From Nitzschia sp. DOCU1 (taxonomy: Eukaryota > Bacillariophyta > Bacillariophyceae > Bacillariales > Bacillariaceae): a stretch of 64,000 bases of DNA. Under the pieces are notes generated by a model. The model saw only the letters and a list, made by a program, of their open reading frames with translations. It had not been told where the DNA came from and made no database searches. A program made the translations under genes and the position numbers. Below, in pieces: positions 29,685 to 40,681 of the stretch. The stretch spans positions 3,177,352-3,241,351 of the forward strand of contig OX595988.1 of the NCBI GenBank assembly GCA_951394045.1, in the 5' to 3' direction. Each line of letters begins with the position of its first letter. Positions within the stretch are counted from its first letter, which is position 1.

Positions 29685-30806
29685 AGGCGCAGTCTCGTCA
29701 CTGCATCTACGAGACGGCTGACAAATATCGACAATTGCTTCAATACCAGGAGACGCGAGAAAGATACCAGTTGGAGCTGCTTGGACGTGCAAAGGTGATG
29801 TCCAACACCGAGGCCCTTACCATACTGATCTCGGCCAGCGTTTCGCCGCCCTTACTACCTTTTCGATGTTATTATTGACCGCCCTACTGCGAGTTGAACC
29901 AATGTTAGTCCGCACTAGAACTACTCTTCGTTGGTAGCCAACGCTCTAACCGATACTATGAGTAGCGTATAGATAAATTGAGGCACTGCTCTGGCGTCTC
30001 TTATTCATCACAGGAATCATGCTACAACTCCATTAGAAAAGGCTGTGAAACGTAGTAGAAATTGTCTAATCAACCTCTCTCTACTTCTATTAGCAACTCG
30101 TCGCTCAAGTTACCTACGGTTAGGGTAGAGGGAAGATTTCGGGCAGGCGCACTTCATAGCCAGCAGGCGTCTTCACCTTCCTCATTCAAGAGCGTGTGTC
30201 AAAGCAATCTCGTCTTCCACCTTGCATGCTGCCGTCTAGACGATGTTGCGCCTTTTGTGGCCATTCATCAACTTCCATGAGTAACTCATCAATCAAGTGC
30301 GTGGTTTTCTTCTTTGTTAGAGCTGACAACATTCGCATGCCCGGCACGACGTAATTTCTGTGTTGGCTGCAAGTTCAACGCCGGAGGGCGACTTTTCGCG
30401 CTCGCCTCGACTCCCTCCGCGCTATGGTTGGCCCGCAGCGGATCGGTGGCAACGCGGCGAGTTCTATCGAATGGCAAAACTTCCCTCCACCTGGAGAACT
30501 TAACGGAACGTATTTATGGCATTTCTATACGACGTCGTGCGCCCGTGTTGTTGCAGCGCCCAAGCTTTGGCGACGCACCAAGAGAAACTTCGCTCCGCCA
30601 CTACCATTCGTGAACTTTCGTGGTGCCCACCACCCAGGACGATGACACCTTCCTAAGGGTAGTATTGGACAAGTTGTAGGATTAGAAAGTTGAAGTAGTG
30701 TAGCTAGCTAAGGTATTTGCTCTACTGCTTGCTCTGCTAGTAGCAGTAGTGCAACGATGGATTGAGTTTCCTAGCCTTGTTTGCTAGTATCGGTTACTCC
30801 AACTTA
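29685..30806. other. Long intergenic region between convergent genes
   Basis: No gene is called. The stretch 30289-30477 reads on the minus strand as a 62-codon frame containing P-P-A-L-N-L-Q-P-T-Q-K-L-R-R-A-G-H-A-N, which looks like a dispersed diatom repeat fragment I have seen elsewhere (memory only). The rest is AT/TAGTAG-rich. Confidence 0.4.
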
Positions 30807-31742
30807 TTACCGTAGCACTACGTTCGTCGGCGAAGAAGAAGCGCTGTTGCTATCCCTCGCCTCGAACTCGTAGCTGCTTTGATTGACGGTGCTTTTGGGC
30901 GAAGCCATGGGATCCTGGGGTTTCGTAATCGGCAGTTGTTGCTGCTGGAGAGCACGTTCCAAAAGGGTTGAAGTCTGGCTGACCAAAGCACTGGTGTGAT
31001 CGAGCTTCGCAATGTTGGCCATGTTGTGCAGGAAGCTTCGAAGTTGCCAGAGACTGATCAGTTCCATATTGGAGCCGGGGACTGCTCCCTTTTGTGCCTC
31101 CAGGTACTGATCCAATCCAATGAGAAGGGCAGCGTAACCAAGCACCGATGGCTTGCAAGAGAAAAAGCACTCCTTAGACACGGACACTTCGATTGCTTCT
31201 AGCGCCTTCTTTTCAATAAGGTTCTTTGTTGCCTCAGTCTGTGTCGGCAAGAGCACAAGATATTGCTGAAGAAAGCAGTTTGGAGTAGGGGGGCACAATC
31301 TCCATCCCATTGCGGTCACCATCTCTCGTTCCATCCGCACAATATCTCGTTCCGTAAACTCGGCGTTTCCAAGCTTCGCTAAGCTGCTTAGTTTGACAAC
31401 TCGCATGCTCGGTGAATCAAAGACTTTGAGTCCCAGGTACAGCGCCGTCATGGCTCCAAGCTGGTAATCGGAGGGCGTCTTGATGACACCGGTGGCAACG
31501 GCAACATCCAAAAAGTAAGCACCGCAAGCGACTGATTCGTGCCGTAACTTGCAGTATTTGACCAGCGTGTACATCCACGTAATGATCTGTTGTCGCCATA
31601 GCCCATTGAAAGGCTCGACAGGCCGGTTCAGTGGTCGGCGGTAAGTGGAAGACTCGGAGCAGCGCATATGCTCCAAAACGTCCCGAACATGGTCAAATGT
31701 CGGATCGCGCAATAACAGATGATCTTCACTGTAGGTGCGCAT
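30807..31742 (-). CDS. Cyclin, diatom-specific cyclin type
   Basis: A 311-residue single-exon protein. An N-terminal cyclin box at about residues 45-155 begins W-R-Q-Q-I-I-T-W-M-Y-T-L-V-K-Y-C and includes E-S-V-A-C-G-A-Y-F-L-D, Y-Q-L-G-A-M-T-A-L-Y-L-G-L-K-V-F-D and R-M-E-R-E-M-V-T-A-M-G-W-R-L-C-P-P-T-P. A weaker second helical box follows. The tail is Gln/Ser-rich. The first helix has no MRAIL sequence and no D-box is visible, as in the expanded diatom cyclin group, several of which respond to nutrients or silicon. Partner kinase and timing cannot be inferred. The ATG is first in frame. Confidence 0.8.
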   Translation of the reverse strand: MRTYSEDHLLLRDPTFDHVRDVLEHMRCSESSTYRRPLNRPVEPFNGLWRQQIITWMYTLVKYCKLRHESVACGAYFLDVAVATGVIKTPSDYQLGAMTALYLGLKVFDSPSMRVVKLSSLAKLGNAEFTERDIVRMEREMVTAMGWRLCPPTPNCFLQQYLVLLPTQTEATKNLIEKKALEAIEVSVSKECFFSCKPSVLGYAALLIGLDQYLEAQKGAVPGSNMELISLWQLRSFLHNMANIAKLDHTSALVSQTSTLLERALQQQQLPITKPQDPMASPKSTVNQSSYEFEARDSNSASSSPTNVVLR

Positions 31743-32971
31743 CTTGAACAGATAAATAGACTGTGATGGAAACGAAAAAGGTTACTTTTGGGGGGGCCGA
31801 CGTTATTGTGGTGGTGAGGTTGCAGCCCGTTCGTAGTTGCTGATGAGACAATTTTGTGAGGCTACAGACGTGGTGCCGTGTACTCGTCATAGTGGGGAGA
31901 AGTGGAAGCAGATGTTCCTCGAAAGACAACGAAAAGGGGTGGACGGGAAGAGTTACCTGGTATACGTGGATGTCCAGTGCCACCTAACCCCCGTTATCGG
32001 AACGCGGAGAGAAAAGAGGTCGGCAACCTTCTCATCGTCTTGCGCGCCAGGTTCCAATCCCCCACAATCCGAAGCGAGCGAACAGTCCCGCGCCTTGGAG
32101 TCTCCTTGGAACGGGAAGGCAAACTGCGGCGTCTGGACTTCTTTCGAAAGCAAAACAGTGACACCTGCCTCAAAAGCCATTGTTTGGTGTCTAACTATGT
32201 AGACGCTGCCACTTTGACGCGCGCTCCATATGATCGTCCGTAATGCCTCCACATCAAAACCTTGCTAATTCCCACCGACGAGGCATTGTTGTTTTCATTC
32301 CCGCATTGACGACAGGGTGACTTCCTGGGTCTTGCATGGTGATGGGTGGGATTCGGTTTGCTTTCACCAAGACTTTTCGTCACCCAAAATACTGTTACGA
32401 CTTTTGGAGAATGGATTGAAAGAGATGCACTTGACTGAGCATGTCTATTGCTACCGACTCCGAGAGCTATGTTTCGTAAAGCGAGACTACGAATAGTAGC
32501 TGGATCGTGGGGCACGGGAATGACGATGATGGCCCTTGTGTTCATCGGCTTCTCTTTGTTTGATAAAGGTAGCTTTTAGTCTAGACGCTCTTCTCTACGT
32601 TTACCTGCCAGACACTAAGCAGCGAAGATGAGGAGCTTGTTCACAACTACTCGTACTGCTGGCAAATACCAGTAGTAATCGCCAGCAGGCAGCGGCGCCA
32701 CGGGTCCAACGATCTATAGGCCTAGCTCGTTACCAGCACAATTTGCAAAACTGATCATTCTATCACAAGAAGTAGTAGTGGAGAGCGGCAACCTCGTAGT
32801 AGTCTTCTGGAGCCTTGACCAGACTGCGTCTGGTCAAGCAGGGTAACGTTAATTGTTCTTCTTGTTGCGACTCATGCAGGAAGTCATCCCCTCGAATAGG
32901 AGGGAACACAATCGCTACCAAACACCTAGCACCGTTTCACCAGAACGTATACTGCCAAAAATAAAACCACT
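31743..32971. other. Long intergenic region
   Basis: This lies between the cyclin start and the 3' end of the small ER-type gene, both on the minus strand. Frames up to 121 codons on both strands overlap one another and show no domain or targeting features. No gene is supported. Confidence 0.5.
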
Positions 32972-33535
32972 TCAATTCTTTTTCTTGTTGTTCTTGTGCT
33001 TTGCCGTCTTGCCTGACTTGGCCGTAGAAGTCGTCGTCGTGGCCTTGGGGGCCGACTCGTCCTTTGTCTCTACCCCATTGCTTGTTTCCTCCGTTTCTTC
33101 TTGTTTTGCTGGTTCTCCTGCTGGCAAATGATTCAAATAAGGCAGAATGAAAACGGCCATGTGCAAATAGGCTCGCAGTTTCCAAAAGGACTCGCTGTCG
33201 TTCACAGTCGTAGTCACACTTAAATGCACCACCAGAAAAATCGGAGGAATGGTGGCATAGCCAAACCACGGCGATTCCTTGATCAATTGCATAAAGTGTG
33301 GTACGGAAACGACACTGACGGCAGCCATGGTTACCTTGTCCAAGAATTGGGCAGTGGGATCCGTGGGATCCAAAAACATCAAGGTGGTTAGGCCTGTGCA
33401 CATGGCAATGAGCCAGGCAAATCGTCGAGGACCAAATAGGGTCTTGTCCAGAAAGAATAAGGGAAATGCGAGCAGTAAACTGACGAGGATCACGCACTTT
33501 TCGATCCACTGCGATGATGGTGATTCCGACGACAT
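32972..33535 (-). CDS. Small multi-span membrane protein with dilysine tail
   Basis: A 187-residue protein with hydrophobic segments at about residues 11-30, 37-54, 65-85, 92-112 and 123-137. The C-terminal 45 residues are hydrophilic, rich in Glu, Thr and Lys, and end K-K-K-N, which fits the K-K-x-x endoplasmic-reticulum retrieval signal. No known family is recognised. An overlapping 190-codon frame in another register is a shadow; this frame is preferred for its membrane pattern and its ATG at a logical N-terminus (MSSESPSSQW). Confidence 0.6.
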   Translation of the reverse strand: MSSESPSSQWIEKCVILVSLLLAFPLFFLDKTLFGPRRFAWLIAMCTGLTTLMFLDPTDPTAQFLDKVTMAAVSVVSVPHFMQLIKESPWFGYATIPPIFLVVHLSVTTTVNDSESFWKLRAYLHMAVFILPYLNHLPAGEPAKQEETEETSNGVETKDESAPKATTTTSTAKSGKTAKHKNNKKKN

Positions 33536-34471
33536 GGTAATGATGATTTCGTGATTGGCTTGGAAGGAAGTTTCAAGAAGTGGCAGCCGCAGAGGTTCGT
33601 TGGATCGTTAAAAGAATGGGACGAATGGATGAGCTACTGTCTTTATTATCAATAATCCCTTGTGATAATAATCAGAAAGTGAGTAGTGCTTTGTCTTCGA
33701 TCTTCTACTCGTCGTCATGGTCGTTCAACAATGTCTTCTTGCGACCGTTGGGAAGAAAAGTGGCAGGAGGCAAGGGTAGGTTGGAGGGTACTTACTAGAC
33801 TTCTCTTTACAAGTCAATATCTTTGCGGATCCATTGGATGGACTGGTGAAAATACTGGTATGTTATGTGACCCCTCTCTCGTTCGAATCAATTAGAACGA
33901 ATGAGGCAGGCTCGCTCTAGAGGAAGAAAGTCCTATGTATGTGGTTCTTTACCGAGCCGCTGGGCATATGTTTAGGACCTTTCTCTCGTCGGGCTCAACG
34001 GATGTTGCTTTGAATGTTTATGGGTCATCCCTGCAAATTTTTCTGCGATCGTGACCGGCTTCCTCTCTCTACCTTCCGATTCAAAGTCGCTGAACGGTGG
34101 ATATCGAGCGATATCGCCCCCAAAATGTTGGAATACTTAGAACATTGGCAATGCGCTCGTGTTTATGCTACATTCGAGTTCAGAGAAGGATATAAGGCAT
34201 AATGTCGCTAATTCGGCCGACTCCATACATGTGAAATCCAACGCATGCTACGGAAAAGGTGGTACAGAAAGCACGTGCCCCGTTTTGAAGCCACCCCCAT
34301 CGCTCTGGCGAGAAGGTCAGCAATCCACTCGCCAGTGCACCTCTCTTTTTTAACTTGCAAAAACACAACTACAGCCTGGTTGCGATTGCATATTTGTTTG
34401 CTGCTAGCTTGGGAGCATCATCCTTATCATCATCCTTATTACTTCTTGAAAGTCTCTTGACAAGAAGAAAC
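33536..34471. other. Intergenic, divergent promoter region
   Basis: This lies between the small ER-type gene (minus) and the first Cys-rich membrane gene (plus). Short frames at 33580-33895 and 34014-34353 have no supporting features. Confidence 0.5.
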
Positions 34472-36075
34472 ATGAAGTTTGTAGCTGCTCTCTCCTTGTT
34501 GATGGCCTCTGCGGTGCAGGGTGCTCAAGACACGGCATATTACCCTGGATTCTCGAATCCTAACACCAACGATGAAATGTATTATCGTGAGGCCATCAAT
34601 GTGATCCAAGACGTCCAATCTGGCGAGTTTGACTCTTTGTACATTAAATACCACAGCTGTGTGTAAGTAGTCGTTGATAGAGGAGGAAACAGCGATATAA
34701 TTTGGATGCAAAAGAAGCTGATGATTTCGTGTGTTCTTTCTTCTTTCCTTCATCTTTCTTTGATATCAGGTGGTCCGAGTACGGAAGCGGTGAAAACCAA
34801 GAAGGAGGCGAGGAGTCTGGCTGTGGAGGAGACGGCGGTGACGAGTTTTGGTACTTGGGCCGCACCCAGTGCTTCCGCGCCAACGTTGCCTACTCGTTGT
34901 ACGGAATCAAGGCGGGCAAGTCCTCCAGCAGCCCTTGCTCTTCGGGCAACTACATTAACTCGTTCTTCACCACTGGAGGAATTGAGTCCTTTGGAGACAA
35001 TGTCGGCGTTGCTTACGGCAACTACGGGGTTTCCACCACCTGTACCGCCACGTACGTTGGAGGAAACAACAATAATAACAACAACAACAACAACGGCGAC
35101 GATCATGGACACAACCAGTTATACTACCCCGACTACACCAGTACCACTTTGGGATGCTCGGCCAGCGGACAATTCATTGCGGCCACCTTCCAAGGTGCTT
35201 ACTGCGACGGCAACCACTTCCTCTCCAACGATGGGGCCATCTCCGAACTCAACTCGGAGTTGGAGAGCTTGGGCTGCCTCAAGATCTACGATTCCGCCAA
35301 CGGTAATAACAACAACAATAATGGCGACAACGGTGACGGCGGCTACGACTTTGGAGATAGCGGCTTGAACTTGCTTGCCTACTCTTCCTCTTGCTCGCAC
35401 ACCGAGTACCCCAACCGCTGCCCCGATCCCCACGGCGTCAAGCGTGCTCGCGATCAAAAGCTCTTCAAGTACGCTCAGTCGCACTACCGCGCCGTTCCTC
35501 TCATCATGCCCATCATGTCCACGATTCTTTTGATTGGAGCTGCCATCTTGTACTGCCTTGCCAACGGAATCCGGGATTCCGCCAAGCGACGAGCCGTCGA
35601 GAGCACTACTGGAGAGGCTGTAGACCCCACCATCTACGAGAAATTCTCGACTAGCTTCAACCGCGTCGCCACGGATGTCTCGCAACGCACCCGTACCTTC
35701 ACCGAGAAGCTCGCCCAATACGCCGAGGAAGAAGAGGACGATGTCGGTGGATCCCCCATGAACTCGTACGAAGCTCCCGATGCTACTACTTCGGCGAACG
35801 CTGCTCCTGGAGCGGCATCTGCTCTGACACCTGTTTCTTCCATGCACTCGGCCAAGTCCGAAAAGGCCGGTTCGGTTGCCCCCTCGGTTCACGAAGAAGA
35901 GGCCGCCGCTCAAACCGAAGTTGCCAATGCCATGCTTGCCGAGAAGGGAGTCACACCCAAGGCTGCCGGCGACGAGTCCGGAACGAAGTACAAGCGACCT
36001 CGTTTGGCAAAGTTCTCCAAGTGGATCCGAGGACGCTTTGGACGCAAGAAGAACGTCTCCACCACGGATATCTAA
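34472..36075 (+). CDS. Secreted Cys-rich, C-terminally anchored protein, tandem copy 1
   Basis: Exons 34472-34662 and 34770-36075 are joined across a 107-bp GT-AG intron (phase 2, rebuilding a Val in H-S-C-V-W-S-E-Y), giving 498 residues. The signal peptide MKFVAALSLLMASAVQG is clear. The ectodomain has K-Y-H-S-C-V-W-S-E-Y-G, C-x-G-D-G, F-W-Y-L-G-R-T-Q-C-F-R-A-N-V-A-Y-S-L-Y-G, many paired Cys, and two poly-Asn runs. After C-S-H-T-E-Y-P-N-R-C-P-D-P-x-G-V comes one transmembrane helix (about 345-365), then a ~130-residue cytosolic tail with a basic end. The domain order matches the next gene. I recognise no named family; it looks stramenopile-specific and surface or endomembrane located. The join is supported by the intronless paralogue, which reads straight through this point. 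Confidence 0.7.
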
Positions 36076-36897
36076 ATATTTATCTTGCGTGCCTTTTGGA
36101 TTCACTTTGTTTTGCGACTACAGATCAGCACTGTTATGGGGTCGCTCGAGTAACCACATTAGCACATTAGAACTCTACACGGGAATCACAATGTCTATGT
36201 AAGAATAAGAAATCGAGATTTACTAATCAACTACTACTTTAATAATAGTAGTACTATTCTATAGTGCTATAGACTGTTATCTATTACGTCACCAATCCTA
36301 TTCCAGCAGCAATCGTATCAAAACGGAGACACTGTTGTCTTGATTCCCGCTTCCCCAACGGCTCGAACCTGACGTGACCCCACCGACGCCAAATTCCTCC
36401 TTGGCTTTAAAAGATAGGAGCGCGGAGCGTCGTTGTCACCGTCATCATCGTGCCAACGGCAACTGCCACAGGTGCTCGATGCAGTATCAAGGACACATGG
36501 TGCTCGTATGTTACGTCCGTTGAGACGGCAATCTGGCGTTTCCAGGATCCTTCCCTCTCTAAATTTTTGAAGGAACGAGCAGCACGATAATAACTGGTCG
36601 AGATCCTGGTTGATAGTGACATCTAGTAGTCCTTGAATCGGGTATAGGTATGCTTACGTCGAACCCATCTAAATGCAACAACGTGGTGCTCCGTGTTACG
36701 TAGACGCCAGTACTGCTTCAACGACTTGGAGTGCGCTCACATTTTTTTGGCATGCAGACGGCGCTTCCTCAACGCACGGTGCTCGCAATCGAAACACTTC
36801 ACCGATATAAACACACCAAACATAACAGCAACAACAACACAAGTCCGATTCCATCCTTTGCACTCTCTACATTATAAAAAGAGAACGAGTATCAACA
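36076..36897. other. Intergenic between the two Cys-rich membrane genes
   Basis: No gene is supported. A TAGTAG/ATAGTA-rich patch lies near 36230-36270; the rest is unremarkable. Confidence 0.5.
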
Positions 36898-37995
36898 ATG
36901 TCGACGTCTCGCTGTTACTTTGGTTTGTCGTTGTTGCTGCCAGCACTACTGGCAAATGTCGTCGTCGGAAGCGACGCACCTCAATATGAGAAAAATGCGG
37001 CTAGTGTGGTTCGCAATCTCATGAATGGCGACACTTATGACAAGATTTATCTGAAATACCATCGATGTGTTTGGTCCGAATACGGTGATGGTACCGATGA
37101 TTATGATGGCGACAATGGATGCGCTGGAGATGGCAATGGCAACTATTGGTACATGGGACGGACGCCTTGTTACCGTGCCAATGTGGCTTACTCTCTCTAT
37201 GGAGTACCCAAAGGTGAATCCGTTTCGGGTAGTCCCTGCAACCATCGGCATTACATTAATACATTTTTTACAACTCATGGAGTGGAGAACTTTGCCTATT
37301 CCTTGGGTATTGATCCTGGAGATGCCACCAATCAATGCACTGTCAAAGACCACGGAGGCGACGATGATGCTGGTCGCCGAGACTTGGCCGACAGTAGCCA
37401 TTATATGCTGTACCCAGACTACACGAGCTACACCACCAGTTGCGGAGCGGACGGAAGCTTTGTCCGAAGTCTCTTTCAAGGTGCCTATTGCAGCGATCCA
37501 AGCACCGCGACCAAATGGGATGAACTCCAAGATTTCAACACCGTTATGAGCAGTATGAAGTGCATGGAGATTTACGATGGTGCAGCTTCGAATGATGATC
37601 AAGCTCAGGAGCAAAACAACAATGCTGACGGTGCTAGCGGCATCTACGGAATCTTGTCGTACAGTGAATCCTGCTCGCCACTCGAGTATCCTCATGGTTG
37701 TCCGGATCCATTTGGCGTCAAAGAGTCCATGGATTACAAGCCCATGAGCATGCAACCATGGTGGAAGCAAATGAATTGGATGGATCATGTGGCCATTATC
37801 TTTTTGATTTTGGCAGGTCTTTTGTTTTTGGTGCCATGCTGTAACTTTGACGACGACGAGGATGACACGGAACAAACGCCCCGAAAACGACGACGAAGAT
37901 TCCCCCGATGGTGCTTTCGCCGTCGCAGCAGCAGTGGAGAGGGACGAGGATTCCGCTATTGGTTCCGTACTCGAGTGTTGCGACGTCAAGGTTAG
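36898..37995 (+). CDS. Secreted Cys-rich, C-terminally anchored protein, tandem copy 2
   Basis: A 365-residue intronless paralogue of the gene 0.8 kb upstream. The signal peptide is MSTSRCYFGLSLLLPALLANVVVG. Shared ectodomain motifs are K-Y-H-R-C-V-W-S-E-Y-G, Y-W-Y-M-G-R-T-P-C-Y-R-A-N-V-A-Y-S-L-Y-G, a Y-P-D-Y-T-S-Y segment and C-S-P-L-E-Y-P-H-G-C-P-D-P-F-G-V just before the membrane helix (about 299-318). The cytosolic tail is shorter than in copy 1 and strongly basic (R-K-R-R-R-R-F-P-R-W-C-F-R-R-R). Lack of the intron found in copy 1 means intron loss or gain after duplication. Function is unknown; the conserved Cys pattern argues for a folded extracellular or luminal domain. Confidence 0.7.
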   Translation: MSTSRCYFGLSLLLPALLANVVVGSDAPQYEKNAASVVRNLMNGDTYDKIYLKYHRCVWSEYGDGTDDYDGDNGCAGDGNGNYWYMGRTPCYRANVAYSLYGVPKGESVSGSPCNHRHYINTFFTTHGVENFAYSLGIDPGDATNQCTVKDHGGDDDAGRRDLADSSHYMLYPDYTSYTTSCGADGSFVRSLFQGAYCSDPSTATKWDELQDFNTVMSSMKCMEIYDGAASNDDQAQEQNNNADGASGIYGILSYSESCSPLEYPHGCPDPFGVKESMDYKPMSMQPWWKQMNWMDHVAIIFLILAGLLFLVPCCNFDDDEDDTEQTPRKRRRRFPRWCFRRRSSSGEGRGFRYWFRTRVLRRQG

Positions 37996-38168
37996 TCACA
38001 CAAATGTAACATGTAAGTCAGGGGAATAAGGAGGTGTTGGTGGATTGGAAACGAGGTGGGGCAAGGCCTCCAGTAGAATTTATAAGAATGAAGACGAAGT
38101 ATTCAACAGTACTATCATTATTGTCGCAACATCTTGTCCTTTGGTAGTACTCTCATTTCTACAGTACT

Positions 38169-40260
38169 CTAGGGAGAAAATTCAAAGGCTGTCTTTTCTT
38201 CATTCGAACTTGCCGCCGCCGCGGCAGCATCTTCGGCTCCTGTAACGCGAGACGTGTTGCCCCCTGCCACTCGTCCTCGCCCCCGCGCTCTCAAATCACG
38301 CAACAATCCCTTGGCTTGTTCCTTTTCAGGTCCCGGATATTCCACCAATCGACTGCACAATAAAGCTGCAGTATCATATTCATTGTGAGATTTGTGGTAA
38401 TGTGCCAAAAACAAGAGTGCTTCGGCTTCCGGTGCTTCTACAACGACGCCTTGTACAATGGCATCCAATGTCGTTGGCCCTGCATTGTTGGGTGATGGAT
38501 GTGTGACTAAATATCTCAATTCCAAATGTCGCAAATAACATTGAGCAGCTTCTTCTTGTCGTCCTTCTTGACGATAGAGCGCAGCCAATTTTTGAGTGGC
38601 AATTCCTTCCGTGTCTTCTTGTGCGACCGCCCGTTCATAGGCCCGAATCGCATCGGGAATTTTATGCAAGGCAATCAAACACAGCCCCACCGCACACCAC
38701 ATGCGAGCATCGTAGGGTCGTAACATGGCAGCCTTGCGATAATAAAACAAGGCATACAATGGCATATTCAAAAACTCGTAGGTTTGTCCCAATCCATACC
38801 AGGCTCGATAATCTTTGGGACTAACATTGACGGCTCGTCGATAGGCTTCCATGGCCGATTCGGTTTGTTTGAGTTCGACATATTCATGCCCCATCAAGGT
38901 CCACGCACTTGTGTAGTGGCGATCCAATTTCAAGGCGCGTTGAAAATACAGAATCGCTTTTTGTCGTTTTTGTTTGAGAGAATAATAATTGCCGACAATA
39001 CAACACGTCTCGGGTCGATACTTGTCAATGCGAACGGCTTGATGTGCCAATTGCGATAGTGCGACTCGATCTTCTCGGACATAAAGAATATTGCTGTAAA
39101 TATCCTTTTGATCCAACAAGAACGGATCGGATATTTGATGAAACCACTCCAAAGCTTGTTCAAATTCTCGTAAATGATAATGTACTACACCCATTTGCGA
39201 TTTCAAATACAAGGTTGCAAAGAGAGGTGGTTGATTTGGCAATGGTTCATAGAGTCGATCATACAACACCAATGCATCTTCATGAGCTTGATGATGATGG
39301 GACATTAAATGTGCACAAAAGAAGTGATACATGTAGTGCGTTGCCAATGTAGGTTGCAAGGCTTGTTCGACTTGTATTTCCAAAGTTGCATCTTGCTTGG
39401 CACTTCCCAGTGCCAAGACGTCACACAAATCCAACCAAGCACTCCAATTATAAGGAAATTGTAAGATGCTTTCCACCAAAATGGCATGTGGAGCATGGGG
39501 GCACGTCATGGTTTCAACTTGTGCTTCCTTGAGGACTAGTCCATAGACGTACAAGCCAAAAGCATCCAAAGCATGACTTGTATAGGCTTCTTGGAGTTCT
39601 TCCATCAGTTGCTCCAAGTAGGGATTGCGAGATGTCTTTTGCTTTTGCGTGTCACTAGGAATAGGTCAAGTGTAAGAGTCCATTGTCATACAGTAGTCGA
39701 AAGTCGAAACAAGTATGGTCGTACCTTTCTAGCTCCAAATATTCTTCTTCTTTGCGTCGTTCTCCTGCCATGTACAAACTATAAGCTCTCAAGTACAATC
39801 CAAAGCTAGAAAGTTGAGGAGAAGGTCCTGCTAGTTGAAGAATGTCGACCGTTTGTTCTGCTTTTGCATTGTCCGACAAGACATAGGCTGCATGTAAATA
39901 TTCACCCAAATCAAATAGACTCTTGGCATACCAATCTTCGGGGTTCATTTGCCCCGTCATGTCTTGCCATGTCGGCATGTGATGCTGCTGCTGCAACGGC
40001 GCAGTAATACCGACCATTTGTTCGGCGGCCCATTTGGCAGCTACTTTTAAACCGACATGACTCAATAGTGCAGACGCTTGAAGCAACTCGGATTTGACCA
40101 AGGCGGGATCCCAGTCGACTTCTAATTCGACTGGAGCAGCATGATTGTTGCCGGGCGTGGATGCCAAGGACGAGGCCGCAGGAGAAAACAACATGCTAAA
40201 GGAAGGGCGGCCTTCATTAGCGTTATCAAAAGGCAAGGAAGTGGTTACTACCGGGGACAT
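38169..40260 (-). CDS. APC8: Anaphase-promoting complex subunit 8 (Cdc23), TPR protein
   Basis: Exons 40260-39725 and 39654-38169 are joined over a 70-bp GT-AG intron (phase 2), giving 673 residues. The N-terminal region has L-S-H-V-G-L-K-V-A-A-K-W-A-A-E and F-G-L-Y-L-R-A-Y-S-L-Y-M-A-G-E-R-R-K-E-E-E, typical of Cdc23, followed by N-P-Y-L-E-Q-L-M-E-E-L. Then come at least eight TPR units, the best being A-W-T-L-M-G-H-E-Y-V-E-L-K and A-W-Y-G-L-G-Q-T-Y-E. APC8 is a scaffold TPR subunit of the APC/C ubiquitin ligase that degrades cyclins and securin. The tail is low-complexity. Start ATG 40260 gives M-S-P-V-V-T-T; upstream in-frame sequence has no ATG. It shares a 421-bp divergent promoter with the uL1m gene. 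Confidence 0.88.
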
Positions 40261-40681
40261 TTTTGAATACTTTGGTGTATCAAGCAAACTAACTGCCTAC
40301 TAGACGGTGTCGATCGGTCCAAGCAATGCTCGTATGGTGGTGGTGGTTGTCGCCATGGTCCATTTTGCTTTTGTCTCGTCGCAATGACGGCGCGAGCGGG
40401 CCCGGCTTTTGATGGGGTCCAATGTGACGGGCGAATGGCCAACTGTGTTGACGGACGGACGTAGTGGGTGATGCAGTCCAAGGGATCAAATTTGCTCCAA
40501 CGCGCGCTCTGGCACCACACAACGTTACGTGTGTTGCATGCACCAACAATGGCGACGCCAAAATACGCACAACCTCGACAACCCAGTTTGTGGTTATAAT
40601 CAAACGTCGGTCCCTTGTATGCATAGAGTGGCAACTAGCTACGCCTAGCTGATTGATTCGACGCAACGCAACGCAATAACC
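40261..40681. promoter_or_regulatory. Bidirectional promoter region, APC8 / mitochondrial uL1
   Basis: A 421-bp gap between the two divergent ATGs. No repeat or separate gene is seen. Short frames inside are shadows. Confidence 0.4.

Noticed and set aside
31837..32545. Several overlapping frames upstream of the cyclin
   Set aside because: They overlap each other on both strands, with no recognisable features.
32937..33509. A 190-codon minus-strand frame overlapping the small ER-type gene
   Set aside because: It lacks an orderly membrane pattern and sensible start; the other register gives clean hydrophobic helices and a dilysine end.
35119..36105. A 328-codon minus-strand frame across the first Cys-rich membrane gene
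   Set aside because: It is a codon-bias shadow; the sense strand has the signal peptide, conserved Cys motifs and a paralogue.
36946..37989. A 347-codon minus-strand frame across the second Cys-rich membrane gene
   Set aside because: Same reason as for the first: the sense strand is supported by the paralogue.
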